Positions 44,081-55,449 of a DNA stretch of 64,000 nt are shown here, one piece after another; position 1 is the stretch's first letter; every line of letters begins with the position of its first letter. A program made the translations under genes and the position numbers. The stretch spans positions 146,085,196 through 146,149,195 of the forward strand of contig JAYESD010000005.1 in the NCBI GenBank assembly GCA_036927565.1. Direction: 5' to 3'. The notes under the pieces are model-generated. The model ran no database searches, was not told where the DNA came from, and saw only the letters and a list, made by a program, of their open reading frames with translations. This stretch comes from Tuctoria greenei (Eukaryota; Streptophyta; Magnoliopsida; Poales; Poaceae).

Positions 44081-45700
44081 GCTTAGGCTATGGCATGATG
44101 CTTCTTATCCTTGGTTTGGCCTAAGACCGCACCAACAACAAAATCGCTAGCATCACACGTGATTTGGAATGGTAGTGTCCAATCAAGGGGTTGGATGACT
44201 GGCGCCGAGACAAGTTCCTTTTTAAGTGTATCAAAGGATTTAAGGCACTCCTCGTCGAAATAAAAGTGAGCATCTTTAGCTAATAGGTTTGTTAGGGGTC
44301 TAGCGATTTTGGAGAAGTCCTTGATAAATCGTCGATAGAACCCCGCATGACCTAAGAAGCTGCGGATTCCCCTTATGTTGACGGGAGGTGGAAGTTGTTC
44401 GATAACATCAATTTTAGCCTTGTCCACCTCCATGCCTCTCTCGAACACTAAGTGTCTGAGAACAGTGCCTTCACAGTCCATAAAATGGCACTTTTCCCAA
44501 TTAAGTACCAGGTCCTTCTCTTGGCATCTTTGTAAAACCTCATCTAAATTTTCCAAACAACGATCGAAGATCGAATGTTTTTCCATAGACGGAAAAATCA
44601 TCCATGAAAACTTCCTTTTTTTCCTCAATCATGTTAGAAAATATAGACATCACGTGCCGCTGAAAAGAACCGGGTGAATTACACAATCTGAAATACATTC
44701 GCGGGCAGCATAGGTCCCATATGGACATGTTAATGTGGTCTTACATTGATCATCAGGATGGATGGGAATTTCATGATGGCCTTAATATCCACCAAGGAAA
44801 CAAAAAGAAAGAATGTTTTTCCAATCGTTCCAACATCTCATGGATGAAGGGTAGTGGAAAATGAACCTTCCTAGTTGCCTTTGTTGAGTTTTTGGTAGTC
44901 TATGCACATTCTCCATCTCATGACGGTTCTTTGAGGAATTAATTCATTCTTCTCATTTTGAACGATTGCCATTCCTGCCTTCTTTGGCACTACTTCGTCT
45001 GGGCTAACCCACTCACTATGAAGTATGGGATAAATAATCCCAGCATGAAGGAGATTCAAGAATTACTTCTTGACAACCTCACACATTGCATTATTTAACC
45101 GCCGTTGAGGTTCCCAGGAGGGGGTACTCTCAGGGTCAATGGGGATGCAATGGGTGCAAAGGGCAGGGCTGATGTCCTTGAGGTCTTGGAGTGAGTAGCC
45201 GAAAATCGCCCTATGCTCTCCCAATAGGGCTATAAGTTTTAGTGTTTCCAAATCTAAAAGCTTGTTGCTTAAGATGACAGGGGCTTCCAAATCTCCATCT
45301 AGAAAAGCATAGGATAGGCTTGGAGGCAAGATTTTTAGCTCAATAGGAGGTTTGGGTGTGGGCTCTTCTTTTGTGAAGTCAAAATTCTCCTGAAGCGCAT
45401 CCTCTTCGTGGATGTAATCTTCTTCTCCTTCTACTTCAGGAGGCTCCAAATATTTAAGTGTCCTAACCTCCTCAATTGGCCCATCTTGGAGGGGTTGTTC
45501 CGCAGATGTGTTCTTGGAACACATAATGGGAATGGAAATTTTGTTCACTCCAATATTTATGTTGAGGTTTCCTTTAGAGGAGAATTCCATGAGAAATTTC
45601 TCAATGGGCACCCCAATCATTATCTCGAAGTTTCGGACTTCAAACACGTGAAAATCAAGGAGAACCTCAACATTTTTGTGTCTGACCGACACTTCTTGTA
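44081..45700 (-). pseudogene. Athila reverse transcriptase and RNase H start
   Basis: Frames 45692-45063, 45059-44871, 44728-44540 and 44628-44083 follow one another with frameshifts. They carry the protease/RT linker (SLSYAFLDGD, HRAIFGYSLQDLKDISPALC), the RT N-terminus (RRLNNAMCEVVKK, LLHAGIIYPILHSEWVSP, RMCIDYQKLNKG), the catalytic region (NSPGSFQRHVMSIFSNM, VFMDDFSVYGKTFD) and the RNase H start (FQITCDASDFVVGAVLGQ, KKHHAIA). The region between 44871 and 44728 has lost part of the RT palm. The frame breaks at the Tat insertion (44080) and continues at 30949. Confidence 0.88.
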
Positions 45701-45728
45701 AAATTCCATATACTTCAATAATATTTCC

Positions 45729-46500
45729 TTATGTATCTCGGAAGGAATTTTGCGTTGGTGCCACTGGCACATCGCAAAAAATGGCGAGAGCACAAGTGTC
45801 AGAAATGATATTTGCTCCAACGTAGGGATTATAAACGACTCGCATTGTTGCTCCTCTAATATGGCATATAATTGGTGCTAAGGGTGAGAACATCTGAAGA
45901 ATATCGGGTGATTTCCCCACTTCTGTTGTCCATTCCGAAGTCAAAATAGTGGTCAACTCCTTGACTATCTCTTGGAGGTATAGTCCATCAGGCGGGTCAG
46001 GTGAAGTTGGAGGTAAAGTTGGTTTTTTTAACAATACTTTTAGGTATTTCCATAATCTTCAAAAATATCTTCCTCGAAGTAGAATGGGAATTCCGAAGGT
46101 TGAATTTCTTCATCCTTCAGTGGTTTAGGTTTGGGAGAGGATTCTATATGCAAGGCATGTGATGTGCATGGTACTGGCTCTTCCTTGGCTATAGGGGCGT
46201 CCTCGATACTCGACGTGGCCTCTTCTTGGGGAGATTCATTAAGACCTATAATGAAGGAAGCATTTTCTATAATTTGATCTAGAAGTTCCTTCCCTTCTTC
46301 CAGCTTCTTATGGATGAAAGACCCTCCAGCCGTAATGTCGAGATATAGGGCAGATTCTTTAAGTCCAACAAAGAAATGTTGCAACAACAACGGGTATGGT
46401 ATTAACAAACCTGGGCTGGAATTTTGCAAAAGCGAAAATCTATACCAAGCTGCACCTGTTGATTCCTTCTCTATCTGTTGGAAGCCTAGTACTTCCATTC
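45729..46500 (-). pseudogene. Athila gag and protease remnant
   Basis: The frame 46498-46040 has a Gag signature of the Athila group (YPLLLQHFFVGLKESALYLD, AGGSFIHKKLEEGKELLDQI) and an acidic Pro-rich tail. The frame 46034-45729 resembles the protease-containing segment (IRGATMRVVYNPYVGANIIS), in which the expected D-S/T-G is not recognisable. The frames are separated by stops. Inactive. Confidence 0.7.
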
Positions 46501-46958
46501 GTAAGGAAACAATTCAGGATATTAGAAAGAACGCAAGACAAAATTTGTCTCATAATTCTCTCCAACCATCATTTTTTTCCCAACATTATGGGTGTACCAT
46601 TGTTTTGCTTTTTCTTTGATAAAGAAAAAGAAAACAACTTCCATTTAAGAGTTTCTTGTGTCATGTCTTTAATTAAAAGGCAAGAACACAATTGTTCAAG
46701 CTCTCGTTGATGGTGGTATGGGTTTTCACAATCCGTTCTAGAGAAGGAATGTTCCCGAACCGTGGCTATAAAGCCAGGGCGGAGTTCATAGCTGGTTGAG
46801 CAAATAGGTTCTGTTGATGACAGTGGCTAACAGAACTCTCCCTTTGGGGAAGAATACGAAAGAATGGTGGGCTGTTCCATGGTAATGTTGAAAAGATAAG
46901 GAGTAAATAAAAAAAATACATACAAGGGTGAACGAGGTTCAAAGATACACAACAACTG
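46501..46958 (-). other. Athila leader and degraded gag start
   Basis: Minus-strand leader between PBS and the recognisable gag. No supported ORF; short frames are interrupted. Confidence 0.6.
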
Positions 46959-46977
46959 TTCCCCGGCAACGGCGCCA
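46959..46977 (-). promoter_or_regulatory. Primer-binding site of the Athila element
   Basis: TGGCGCCGTTGCCGGGGAA on the minus strand, 8 bases inside the LTR end at 46986. This string is typical of grass Athila-type elements. Confidence 0.85.
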
Positions 46978-46985
46978 GGAATGCT

Positions 46986-48070
46986 TGTTGGTATTTCTTA
47001 TGAAAATAGTATAATCCGCAAGCGCACGGAATTCAATGGTATCGAATCCAAGAAACATGTGAGTGATCTTCTAGCTTGTTCTCCGAAGTACACGGAGTTT
47101 GTTTGGTAGGCAAGGAATTGAGAGGAATCTAACAGATTGAAATCTAGGACAGAGTAGTCTACGACAGCTACTTGCTTGGGGCACGGGTTTACCCTTGGCA
47201 ATACCAAGACGATTCTTGCCATGAGCCTATGGCGTAGGCGAACGTGGAGGATTACTAAGGACAGATAGGGCTGTCACCACCTATTGTCTACCTCTTCAGT
47301 CTGTGGGTCTATGAGATATCCACTAATGAATTCTAACCTAAGCACCATACTAAAGTTATAATTCACAGCTCTAATCATTTTGAATGCAAAGCTATGACTA
47401 GAGTCTCTAATAAATTAAAGAAGTGAAACCACAAGCAGTTACAAAAGTAAACTACTATGAAATAGAGATCAAACTAATATTGAATTCATGGAAATATCTT
47501 ACTCAATTTTGGGAGAACTTCCCTAGAGGTACAAGTGTTGAAGAGGGACTTGAGAAGCCCAAGCCTCCTCCACCTAGCTCCTCCTCACTCTGCTTAAACT
47601 TGGCTGGCCACTAGGGAAGCTATAAGCCTTATGAGTGGAGTACCATTCTCAAACTAGTGGTGTGTGGAGAAGTGCGGGAGTAAGGTGGTATTCACACATG
47701 TGTTCAGTCAGTTTGCCACAGTTAGCACGTGAATCAGTCGTTACCGCCATCAAAGAGCCACATGAGGCCAACACATGGAAGCTGATCGAGTTTTGCATCA
47801 GGGCCAAGACGGTCGAGTTGTGGACTCTGCCGACCTGGTCCTGCCCCCTCCCCCTCGGTTGTGCTTTCTTGGGGTTACTTCGGGCTGGGCCCTAAGCCCC
47901 TTTCCGAGTGCAACACCGTTGAATCCTCTCGGATATGCCTGGGAATGAGTCATGGATCCATGTGATGCCTAAAGTCGTTGCTTTCGTCGAATGGTAACTT
48001 TTTGGATTACTCCCTACATGTTTGGGTATTTTTGGAGTTTAATTCACCTATGTACAAATAGGCACTAACA
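46986..48070 (-). repeat. 5' LTR of the Athila element
   Basis: About 1085 bp. On the minus strand it starts TGTTAGTGCCTATTTG (48070) and ends ACCAACA (46986). The left end is fixed by the PBS. The right end is inferred from TG...CA termini only, because the 3' LTR is outside the window. Confidence 0.65.
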
Positions 48071-48613
48071 CTTGTGGAATTTGTTAATTTCAACTCCTAC
48101 CACTATGTCGTGTTTTTAATTTTACAATTTTTATGTGGTGAATGGATGGTCATATTTAGCATGCAAAGTCAACAACGCCTCTCCCGGGCTCGAGCCCAAG
48201 AGGAATCGTCCGCCCGACCTCTTGGGTTGGGGCTTGGGCAGACTAGATACCCTGACCTTGATAGGTCCGGGCATTGGTAGCAGGCCCCTCCTCCAAATGG
48301 AGAGTAGCTACAGTTCATAGCCGCATAGTGGTCACATACCATCGGGCCCCGTATGCTCGGTACCCCGGGTACAGAACTTCATCAGCATGCCACCACCTCC
48401 GACTTCGATCTCACAAGTGAATCCTGCTCACATACGCAGCAAAGACGAGCACATCCCTTCCTCAGTGCTCTATATCTACTCGCCGCAGTGAAAACCATTC
48501 TTCTCTCTCTATTTCGGTTGTCACGCCCGCCATTGCCTTCTCCCATGATCCTTGGTTGCCCCACCAGTTCAGCCATCAAATGTTCAAGCTTCCCACAGCA
48601 ATTAGGTTTGAAA
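48071..48613. other. No gene recognised; flank of the Athila element
   Basis: No supported ORF. It contains a GC-rich inverted repeat (GGGCTCGAGCCCAAGAGG near 48187, CCTCTTGGGTTGGGGCTTGG near 48219) and a CT-rich stretch. It may be older TE or single-copy sequence. Confidence 0.4.
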
Positions 48614-49240
48614 TGTGAGGACCTCGGTCCTGACATTCCAGGAATCACATTGGGTGGTGTTGTGCGATGCGACACCCAACATCACAACACCGAAAAGAAC
48701 ATAGAATACATAACATAAGTGAGCATGTTACATGATTCTATAATTTTTATAACAAAAGTGCTTACATTAGAGGAATACTTCATAATACTCTCTCTAATCT
48801 ATACTACAGCAGTAGTGGTCGTATCTAGCCCGCGGATACTCTACTCTAGGAACACAAATGTGAGCAGCGGCATCTAGGGCTCCCTTTCGGCTACGTGCCC
48901 TGAAGAGGGCAAAGCCTCACTAGAAACTAGTCATAGTTATTTACTTGCAACACTTGTATAAATGCAATTGTGAGCACAAGGCTCAACAAGACTTAACGGT
49001 CTCGCCTAAGAACATGAAACTCTACATGTTGTAAATGCTAAGACTAAAATTTAAACAACATAAGTTAAGCATTCACTATTAGTAGATCCATGTTTCAGTT
49101 TTATAGCAGAAAATACACTCCTTGGGCATATCAACTGGTGAGGACATCACAACAGCGGAGACGCACATTGAACTGCAAGGACCAATCATAAGAGCACGAG
49201 CACGGTTAATAAATTAGCAGGTGAACTCGCTCCTAACTTC
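48614..49240 (-). repeat. Fragment of a chromovirus-type LTR, minus orientation
   Basis: Starts TGTGAGGACCTCGG and shares order and spacing of blocks with 25823-26420 (GTGGTGTTGTGCGATG, a GGATACTnnACnCTAG-like string, GCAAAGCCTCAC, ACAAGGCTCAACAAGAC). It is a more distant member of the same LTR family. No PBS lies to the left, so it is a 3' LTR or solo fragment; the right end is unclear. Confidence 0.55.
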
Positions 49241-49997
49241 TTTGCATGTGAGTTTGAGAATATATTGCTATGTGATGATATAATTGTTATTAGCAAAAAT
49301 GGAGAAGATCAACAAGTGAAGGGAAGAGGCCTTGGGAACATGGAGAACCAGCTGGGACGTCCACAAGTTGATGGAATTAGTTTACAACTCGGCCTCGAGT
49401 TCAACTCGGATTCAAGGAGCAATCCACATAAAAACGGATGCCCAAGATGCATAAGGACTCCATTTTAGATGTTCTACATATGTACAGAAAGAGGAGAAGA
49501 TAAACTTTCCAATGGTTCTAGTCTCACCTCAAAATTCCTCTGGAGTCGTTGAGAATCGTCAAAACAAATCAAGTCCAGATTTCTGTCCGGTGGTGCGCCA
49601 CCAAATCAGGTCTTTCGGCCTTGTATCCCATATGGGTCCATTAGGCACGCATCTAAGAGTGTTTTCACTAAACCCTAGCCTTTAAATACTGCAGACGCCG
49701 GTCATATTCGGTGAGTTTTACTTAGATAAATAATATCGACATTCTACGGTTTTTGAGAACCCAACTTCGCGATTTCAGATTGTGTCCTTGATCTTCTTGC
49801 TCGTGTTCTCGGTTGAACTTCCATGGATTAGCCTTCTTGGAGAGGTCAAGCAAGTGCAGCACGGTTGGTAACCAACATAGTAGTGGTGTAGTTATTGCAG
49901 GGGTATTCGAACTGCTCGAGTGCCGCGGATCATCAACATCGAGTTATTCACCCCAATTGGCTTACCTTTAGGAAGATCGGGCCTAAACTACTCATCA
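49241..49997 (+). repeat. LTR of the second chromovirus (left edge uncertain)
   Basis: The right edge is set by CTCATCA followed two bases later by TGGTATCAGA. A TATA-like TTTAAATA is near 49681-49688. I could not fix the start; about 49240 is a guess from the end of the preceding LTR fragment. Confidence 0.45.
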
Positions 49998-49999
49998 AT

Positions 50000-50009
50000 T
50001 GGTATCAGA
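50000..50009 (+). promoter_or_regulatory. Primer-binding site (initiator-Met type)
   Basis: TGGTATCAGA, first ten bases of the common TGGTATCAGAGC site. Confidence 0.65.
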
Positions 50010-50422
50010 TTTCTATGTTGCCCATGAGGTATCTTCATTTCCCTTCCATTAGATCGGTTTTGTTTCGTACATCGAGTCCACAAAAAAGCCACAAAAGAAT
50101 CGTTTTTACAGCTTCGTAGACTATAGTGCCTGCAGTTACGTTTTTCAGTTTGCATTGTTGAGTTTGCATTCCTGTGGTCAAGTCTTGTTGTTGGTTTAGC
50201 TTTGTGTTTTGGGTCCTAGTTATCGTGTTTCATCCTTGTTTTCTTGCTATTTGACACCTATTCCAAAATCCCTAAACAACAAACTGATCCACCACATTCA
50301 TCGGTTTGCCCTAGCTACCCGCCTTGCGTGAACTCCCGCATCACCAGCCCTAGATTAGGTGACAAACCTTTGTGTCACCCATCCTTGAATCATCACACAC
50401 CATCCCATTAGTTGTTGTGCAA

Positions 50423-50427
50423 ATTTC
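50423..50427. repeat. Target-site duplication ATTTC (left)
   Basis: ATTTC precedes TGTAACATCC and recurs at 54614-54618. Confidence 0.92.
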
Positions 50428-51003
50428 TGTAACATCCTAAATTTTCGCATCCTGCATTGCATATATATTCATTCATTAAACATTAATAGAGAAAAAGAAA
50501 TAAAAAAAATAGCCTAAAACTTGTAATAGGGAATAAATATAAAAATATAATAATAATGTGAAAAAAATATATATATAAATAAATTATATAATAATAAATA
50601 TATATAATAATAAATAAATAAAATGAATAAGATAAAAAAAAATAAATATAAATAATAAAATATATTATAGTAATAAAAATCTAAAAAAAGAAGAAAAAAA
50701 AAGAAAAACCGCCTGCTGGCCAGCGACCGAGCCGACCAGCGCCCGCCCGCTCGCCCCACGCGGCACGCGCGCCCACGCGCGGAGCCGTCCCCGCCCGTCG
50801 CCTGCTCCTGGCCCCGCCGCGCGAGGCGCCTGGCCCGCTGCCCACACGACCGCACCAGGGCGCACTCGCCCCGACGCCCCGACGCGCCTCGCCCTCCCAC
50901 GCTGCGCCCTCGATTCCCGCCTGACGCCGCCCGGCACGGACCCCACCCCCCAGCGCCGTACGCGCCCTCCCACGCGCCCCGCAGCGCCATCACCCGCCGC
51001 CTA

Positions 51004-51027
51004 GCCCCCCCCCCCCCCCCCCCCCCC
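51004..51027. repeat. C24 homopolymer
   Basis: 24 consecutive C in the GC-rich U3; the other strand is G24. Confidence 0.95.
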
Positions 51028-51227
51028 GATGTCGCCTGCGAATCCCGCCTCCCGGCCGACCCCACGCCGCGCGCCCCGAGGCCCCGCCACCTGACGCGCC
51101 TCCCGCATCCCGCCGAAACGCGCACGGGCTCCCGCCCAATTTTCCCGCTCGCCCCGCGATTCCCGCCCCCACGCGCGACTCCCGCACGCGTACGCCCAGC
51201 GCCCGACTCCCCGTTGACTCCCGCGCC

Positions 51228-51235
51228 TATAAAAA
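51228..51235 (+). promoter_or_regulatory. LTR TATA box
   Basis: TATAAAAA after CCGCGCC; homology to the other LTR begins here. Confidence 0.7.
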
Positions 51236-52644
51236 GGACCATAGGTCCCTAGGGGTTTCCCCCGATCCCAGAAAAAAAACGCCGCCGCCATACCAAAAGG
51301 CCAGAGAAGCTAGCGCCGCCGATACAGAAAGGAAAAGAAGCACCAGAGCCGCCGCCAGGGGAAGAAAGGAAGAAAAAAAGAGGGGAAGAAGCGGAAGAAA
51401 AAGAGGAGGGTGCCACCGTCCGCTGGAGATCGTCGCCGTCATCGTGCCGCCGAGGGACTGCTGCGCCATCCACTTCGTCTACGCGTCGCATTTGTTCCGC
51501 GACCGTCAAGCCGTCAGACCTACGGTAGGATTCGTTTCCGATGCGAATTTTGGCGACGTATTAGATCTAATAGACGTAAATTGATTTTAGTTGCACCATA
51601 ATTTTATTTTCAGCAGCATTAATCCACCCTAAAACCCCTGTAAACTCTTATGAACACGTATGAACTACTCGCATCTAATTAATAAACAACCGTAGTTAAT
51701 TAATTATTGAATTGTGCATGCATACATGCCATTGCATGTTGATTATTTTGTGTGCATCATGTTGATTGTATATGTTCTCTTGTATGTATGATCACGCGTA
51801 GAGGAACGTGCTCAAGAGGCCGCATACGAGGATTTCCAAAATCAAGACTTTGAAGCGCTTGAGCAATCCCATCCGCCGGAGCAAGGCAAGTGTCCTTGAA
51901 GCATATTGATCCTATTTTAAATTAAATGTTTTGTTTGCAAACTTGCATGCTTGTGTCAAATTGATGGGAATCATATGGTAGGAAGTTTATTAGTTTTGTT
52001 TGACCACCCTTGTCACCTGGAAATTTGGTAGAGTCGGGAAGGGTTTTTACCTTTTTGCTTCGCTTAATTAATTGGGATAGGAAAACAACACTACACATTT
52101 AATTATGCATCAATGATATTCTGGTTAATGTGAACTGGTCAATACGATGGGTGATCTAAGCAAGGATGGTTTTGTGGATGGGTTGGATGTTATGGTGGTT
52201 TGCTTGCTTTAGATCTACGGACCGGTTCATGCGAGAATATGCCAGGTCAACAGTGCCACCACAAGGCCAAGTATGGGTGCAGCGTAGCTGAATAATTAGG
52301 AGCGCTGCTAGTATTGCATGGACCATTGGATGGCGCAGGGAATGGGAGTCGAGGAGGACTGCCCTGGGATCCGCATGGCACACGAGGGGGCCCGTGGGTG
52401 GGAGAATTGAGATTCAAGCCTGCCGGTGAAACCTTAGTGGGCCCGTACATACTAGTAGTCCCTTTTGAAAGGCTATTTTGTGATCTCTTGGCCACGCACC
52501 TACGGAAGTGTGAGATGGCATAATGGAGGTTTCTTAGTAATCGAAAGGTGATGAAATCACAAACATGTGGGTAAAGTGGTACAACCTCTGCAGAGTGTTA
52601 AAAACTATCGTGATAGCCGTGCTCCCGGTTATGAGCGCCTGGAT

Positions 52645-52860
52645 GACCTACATGATTAGAGTTGGTATTGGGATTTGGGATTGTTATGGTTGGTTTATGG
52701 TTATGGTGTGTAATGGTTATGGTTTATGGATTATGGTCATGGATATGAATTTGAGTTATGGTAATTGGACATGGATAATGGTGATGTTGGCAATAACTGG
52801 ATATGGTTTATATTTTGTTTATATGATGGTTACGATGGGATTGTTTCACATAGACATAGT
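52645..52860. repeat. GGTTATGGTTTATGG-type minisatellite in LTR
   Basis: Reverse-orientation counterpart of the blocks at 5085 and 7405. Confidence 0.75.
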
Positions 52861-53342
52861 ATAATGCTTTTCAAATGTTTTACTGTACTTTTCAGCACTT
52901 AGCCATTAATACATTCGTCATTTGAATAAGCCACATGTCATACTTTCCACACTTGCTGAGTACGACATGTACTCACTCTTGCAATCCCCCCCAACAGTTG
53001 CAGGTCAGAATTGTGAGTTTAATGGCGATAATGTGGAGATCTAGGCCGTGTCTACCATGAGCTTTGCCTGTGGTGTTATTGGAGCTGCGCTATCCCTTTT
53101 GCATAGTTGCTTAGTTGTTTAATTAGTTTATTTCCGCTGCATTAGTTGAACTTGTCATTAATATTCATTAGAGCTTGTATTCGAGGATTTAATGAATTAT
53201 GTAATAAGAATACTTATTTAATAACTTGAGCTGTGGTCATTATCTGTTTATCATTTGTGAATCACTTGTGTATGTGTGTTGAACATCCTGGGCACACATA
53301 TGCGTTAGCTTGGTTCAGTTTTTGGAACCGGGCGTCTCAGAT

Positions 53343-53355
53343 TGGTATCGGAGCC
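53343..53355 (+). promoter_or_regulatory. Primer-binding site of the deleted Tekay-type element
   Basis: TGGTATCGGAGCC, three bases after the LTR end; initiator-Met-like with one change. Confidence 0.85.
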
Positions 53356-53610
53356 ACAGGTTGACCGTAGGACGCAGCCTAGATAGAATGGACACTTTAG
53401 AGCACATAGGAGCACTCAGGAATCGATTTGATTTTCCTTGGTGTGCTGTTTGCTATATATATTGGTTGCTTGTGTGCTTAATAGAGGATTTTGGGATGCT
53501 TTAGCATTGCCATGTCCACCTAGGCTAGTATAGCTAGTTGGTTAGCTTCATATCCCTCGATGCATATAGTTGGGGATGTTTTCTAATTCTTACCTACTGC
53601 TTTTCTTCAG

Positions 53611-54560
53611 ATGGTGAGGACTCGCAACCAGAGGGATGGCAATGATGAGGAGGAGAACCATGGAGTACCTCGGAACAACGTTGGACAAGGATCTACTCAG
53701 GGAGCTATCAACATTGAGCAGCTTTTGGCCATGCAAAACCAGCTCATGCAGACCATGATACAAACTATGGGACAGCTGCAGGCTGGCAATATCAACAATC
53801 AGCCCCACATGCCTCCACCGCCACCCCCGCCTCCTCATAACCGTTTGGGAGAGTTTATGAGGACTAGGCCGCCAACCTTTGCTCAAGCTGCTGACCCTAT
53901 GGATGCTGATGATTGGCTCAAGTCCGTGGAGAAGAAGCTAGCTATTGTCCAATGTAGTGACCGGGAGAAGGTCCTGTTTGCTTCTCATCAACTCGTTGGA
54001 GCAGCTGCAGATTGGTGGGATGCTTATTGCAATGCTCATGAGAATCAAGAGAGGATCACTTGGGCAGAATTCAAGGAGAACTTCCGTTCTCATTATGTGC
54101 CGGAAGGTGTTATGATCTTGAAGAGGCAAGAATTTGAGAATTTGAGGCAAGGAAGATCAAGCGTGAGTGACTATCTCAATAAATTCACTCAACTATCAAG
54201 ATATGCGCCTGAGGATGTTAGTCGGGACAGCCGGAAGCAATATTTGTTCATGAGGGGATTGAACAATGAAATCCAAGTGCAACTACTCAATTGTGACTAT
54301 GCAAATTTTCAGAAGCTTGTGGACAAAGCAATTGTGGTTGAGAACAAGATCCGTGAGATGGAGCAAGAAATCAAGAGGAAGGTGTCATATCAAGGACAGC
54401 ACAAGGAAGTAATGTGCGCCCTCGCCTTGCACCATCCAATGAACCCTATTATAGCTCCTCTATTCCTGCTCAGCGCCCTGGTTATGCACCACACCCAACT
54501 CAGTTTGTGCAGCAGCGCCCTGTTATGCAAGCAATGCCTTATGCGCCTCGTGCTGATTTT
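53611..54560 (+). pseudogene. Tekay-type gag
   Basis: ATG 53611 opens a frame with MVRTRNQRD, a Gln/Met-rich helix (EQLLAMQNQLMQTM), a proline run and the retrotransposon gag domain (RTRPPTFAQAADPMDADDWL, EKVLFASHQLVGAAADWWD, ITWAEFKENFRSHYVPEG, LKRQEFENLRQG, FTQLSRYAPEDV, FMRGLNNEIQ). A frameshift near 54410 moves the Pro/Gln-rich tail to another frame. The zinc knuckle has been deleted with pol: the frame runs into the 3' LTR tail at about 54560. The protein would form the particle. Confidence 0.9.
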
Positions 54561-54613
54561 ACTGGGCACACATATGCGTTAGCTTGGTTCAGTTTCCGGA
54601 ACTGGGCGTCACA

Positions 54614-54618
54614 ATTTC
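54614..54618. repeat. Target-site duplication ATTTC (right)
   Basis: Right copy flanking 50428-54613. Confidence 0.92.
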
Positions 54619-55440
54619 CGATCATTTTCATATCCGATTGTGAGTTCTGTTCTCAAACCGAGTGGGAATAAACATCCAAAAACCATAACTCGGACATCCT
54701 ACCTTAAAACAGCCATAACTTTCGCATACCAACTCGAAATCGGGCAATTTTTTTCAAATTGATCTACATGAAATTTCTCATCTGATTTTCCACCGCATAG
54801 TCGCGTTCGATAAAATGATATTGCCCAAATTCCTCACGGAAGATAAACTATCCGGCCTCTGAAGTTTCAACACGAATTTAAAAGAATCTTCTTGATTTTC
54901 TATAGGCCGTGTATTACATCCAATTGAGCTGCAAATTTGTTTGCTTCCTATTTTTGTGCTACTGAGTAAAGAAAAAATATCAACAAAATATTACAAAAAA
55001 TAAAAAAAATAGTGAAGAGCACGCATATTAAAGCAATTGGCATATACCACTTGTGTTGTGATTGTTGGTTATATCATTATGTCTTTCTTTCGCCTTGTTA
55101 TTTCCTTGTGTTGTGCTAGGCCCTATAGAACTTGGTTGACCAGCAATAGTTTCCTACATTGAATACTTATTCAACTTTGTTTACCTATTATAGATTTTCT
55201 GCCTATTAGCCACCATATTGTGCCATCCAAGCTCCACCTTTCTCTTGAGCATAATAGGTACCTTTGCAATCACCCCAAGATTCATTGGTTCATCTCAACG
55301 TCCACACCACCTGTTGTGTCGGTAAGAACACTTGTAAGAGCGTGGTAAGATGCTTGAGCAAAAGAGATTGTTTTCTTCCACCTTTCACATTGTCACTGTA
55401 GTTGATAGGATAACATATTTTTGTTGTCTTTTGTTTCCTA
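54619..55440 (+). other. Leader of the second chromovirus, continued
   Basis: No ORF. AT-rich untranslated sequence between the insertion and gag. Confidence 0.55.
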
Positions 55441-55449
55441 CTCATAAAG

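Larger units (their letters stand above)
29894..48070 (-). mobile_element. Athila-type Ty3/gypsy element, split by two insertions
   Basis: Minus-strand order: 5' LTR 48070-46986, PBS 46977-46959, leader, gag, protease remnant, RT, RNase H start (to 44081), then beyond the Tat insertion the RNase H end and integrase (30949-29894). The chromovirus starting at 29893 cuts the integrase after QTSGQAETSNKQIKN. Athila typing rests on RT strings such as FMDDFSVYGKTFD, GHAGFYRRFIKDFSKIARPL and on the PBS TGGCGCCGTTGCCGGGGAA. Its 3' end is not in the window. Confidence 0.85.
50428..53339 (+). repeat. 5' LTR (2.9 kb) of the deleted Tekay-type element
   Basis: TGTAACATCC to GGGCGTCTCA. U3 (50428-51227) is first very AT-rich, then very GC-rich with a run of 24 C at 51004-51027. 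TATA box at 51228-51235. R-U5 matches 6906-8985 reversed. The long minus-strand frames in U3 are compositional. Confidence 0.9.
50428..54613 (+). mobile_element. Deleted Tekay-type Ty3/gypsy element, LTR-gag-LTR tail
   Basis: 4186 bp with a perfect 5-bp duplication. It consists of one full LTR (50428-53339), PBS (53343-53355), leader, most of gag (53611-54560) and only the last 52 or so bases of the 3' LTR (ending GGGCGTCACA at 54613). All of pol and nearly all of the 3' LTR are deleted. It is the sister family of 4585-10022. Confidence 0.92.

Noticed and set aside
48614..49997. One single LTR from TGTGAGGACC to CTCATCA
   Set aside because: The left 450-600 bp align to the 3' end of the chromovirus LTR in minus orientation, while the right part faces + and has its own PBS, so two different LTRs are more likely.
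50514..51242. Minus-strand ORF of 242 codons
   Set aside because: It lies in U3 of an LTR, is built of Gly/Arg/Ala from GC-rich sequence and Tyr/Ile/Phe from AT-rich sequence, has no motif, and is antisense to the LTR promoter.
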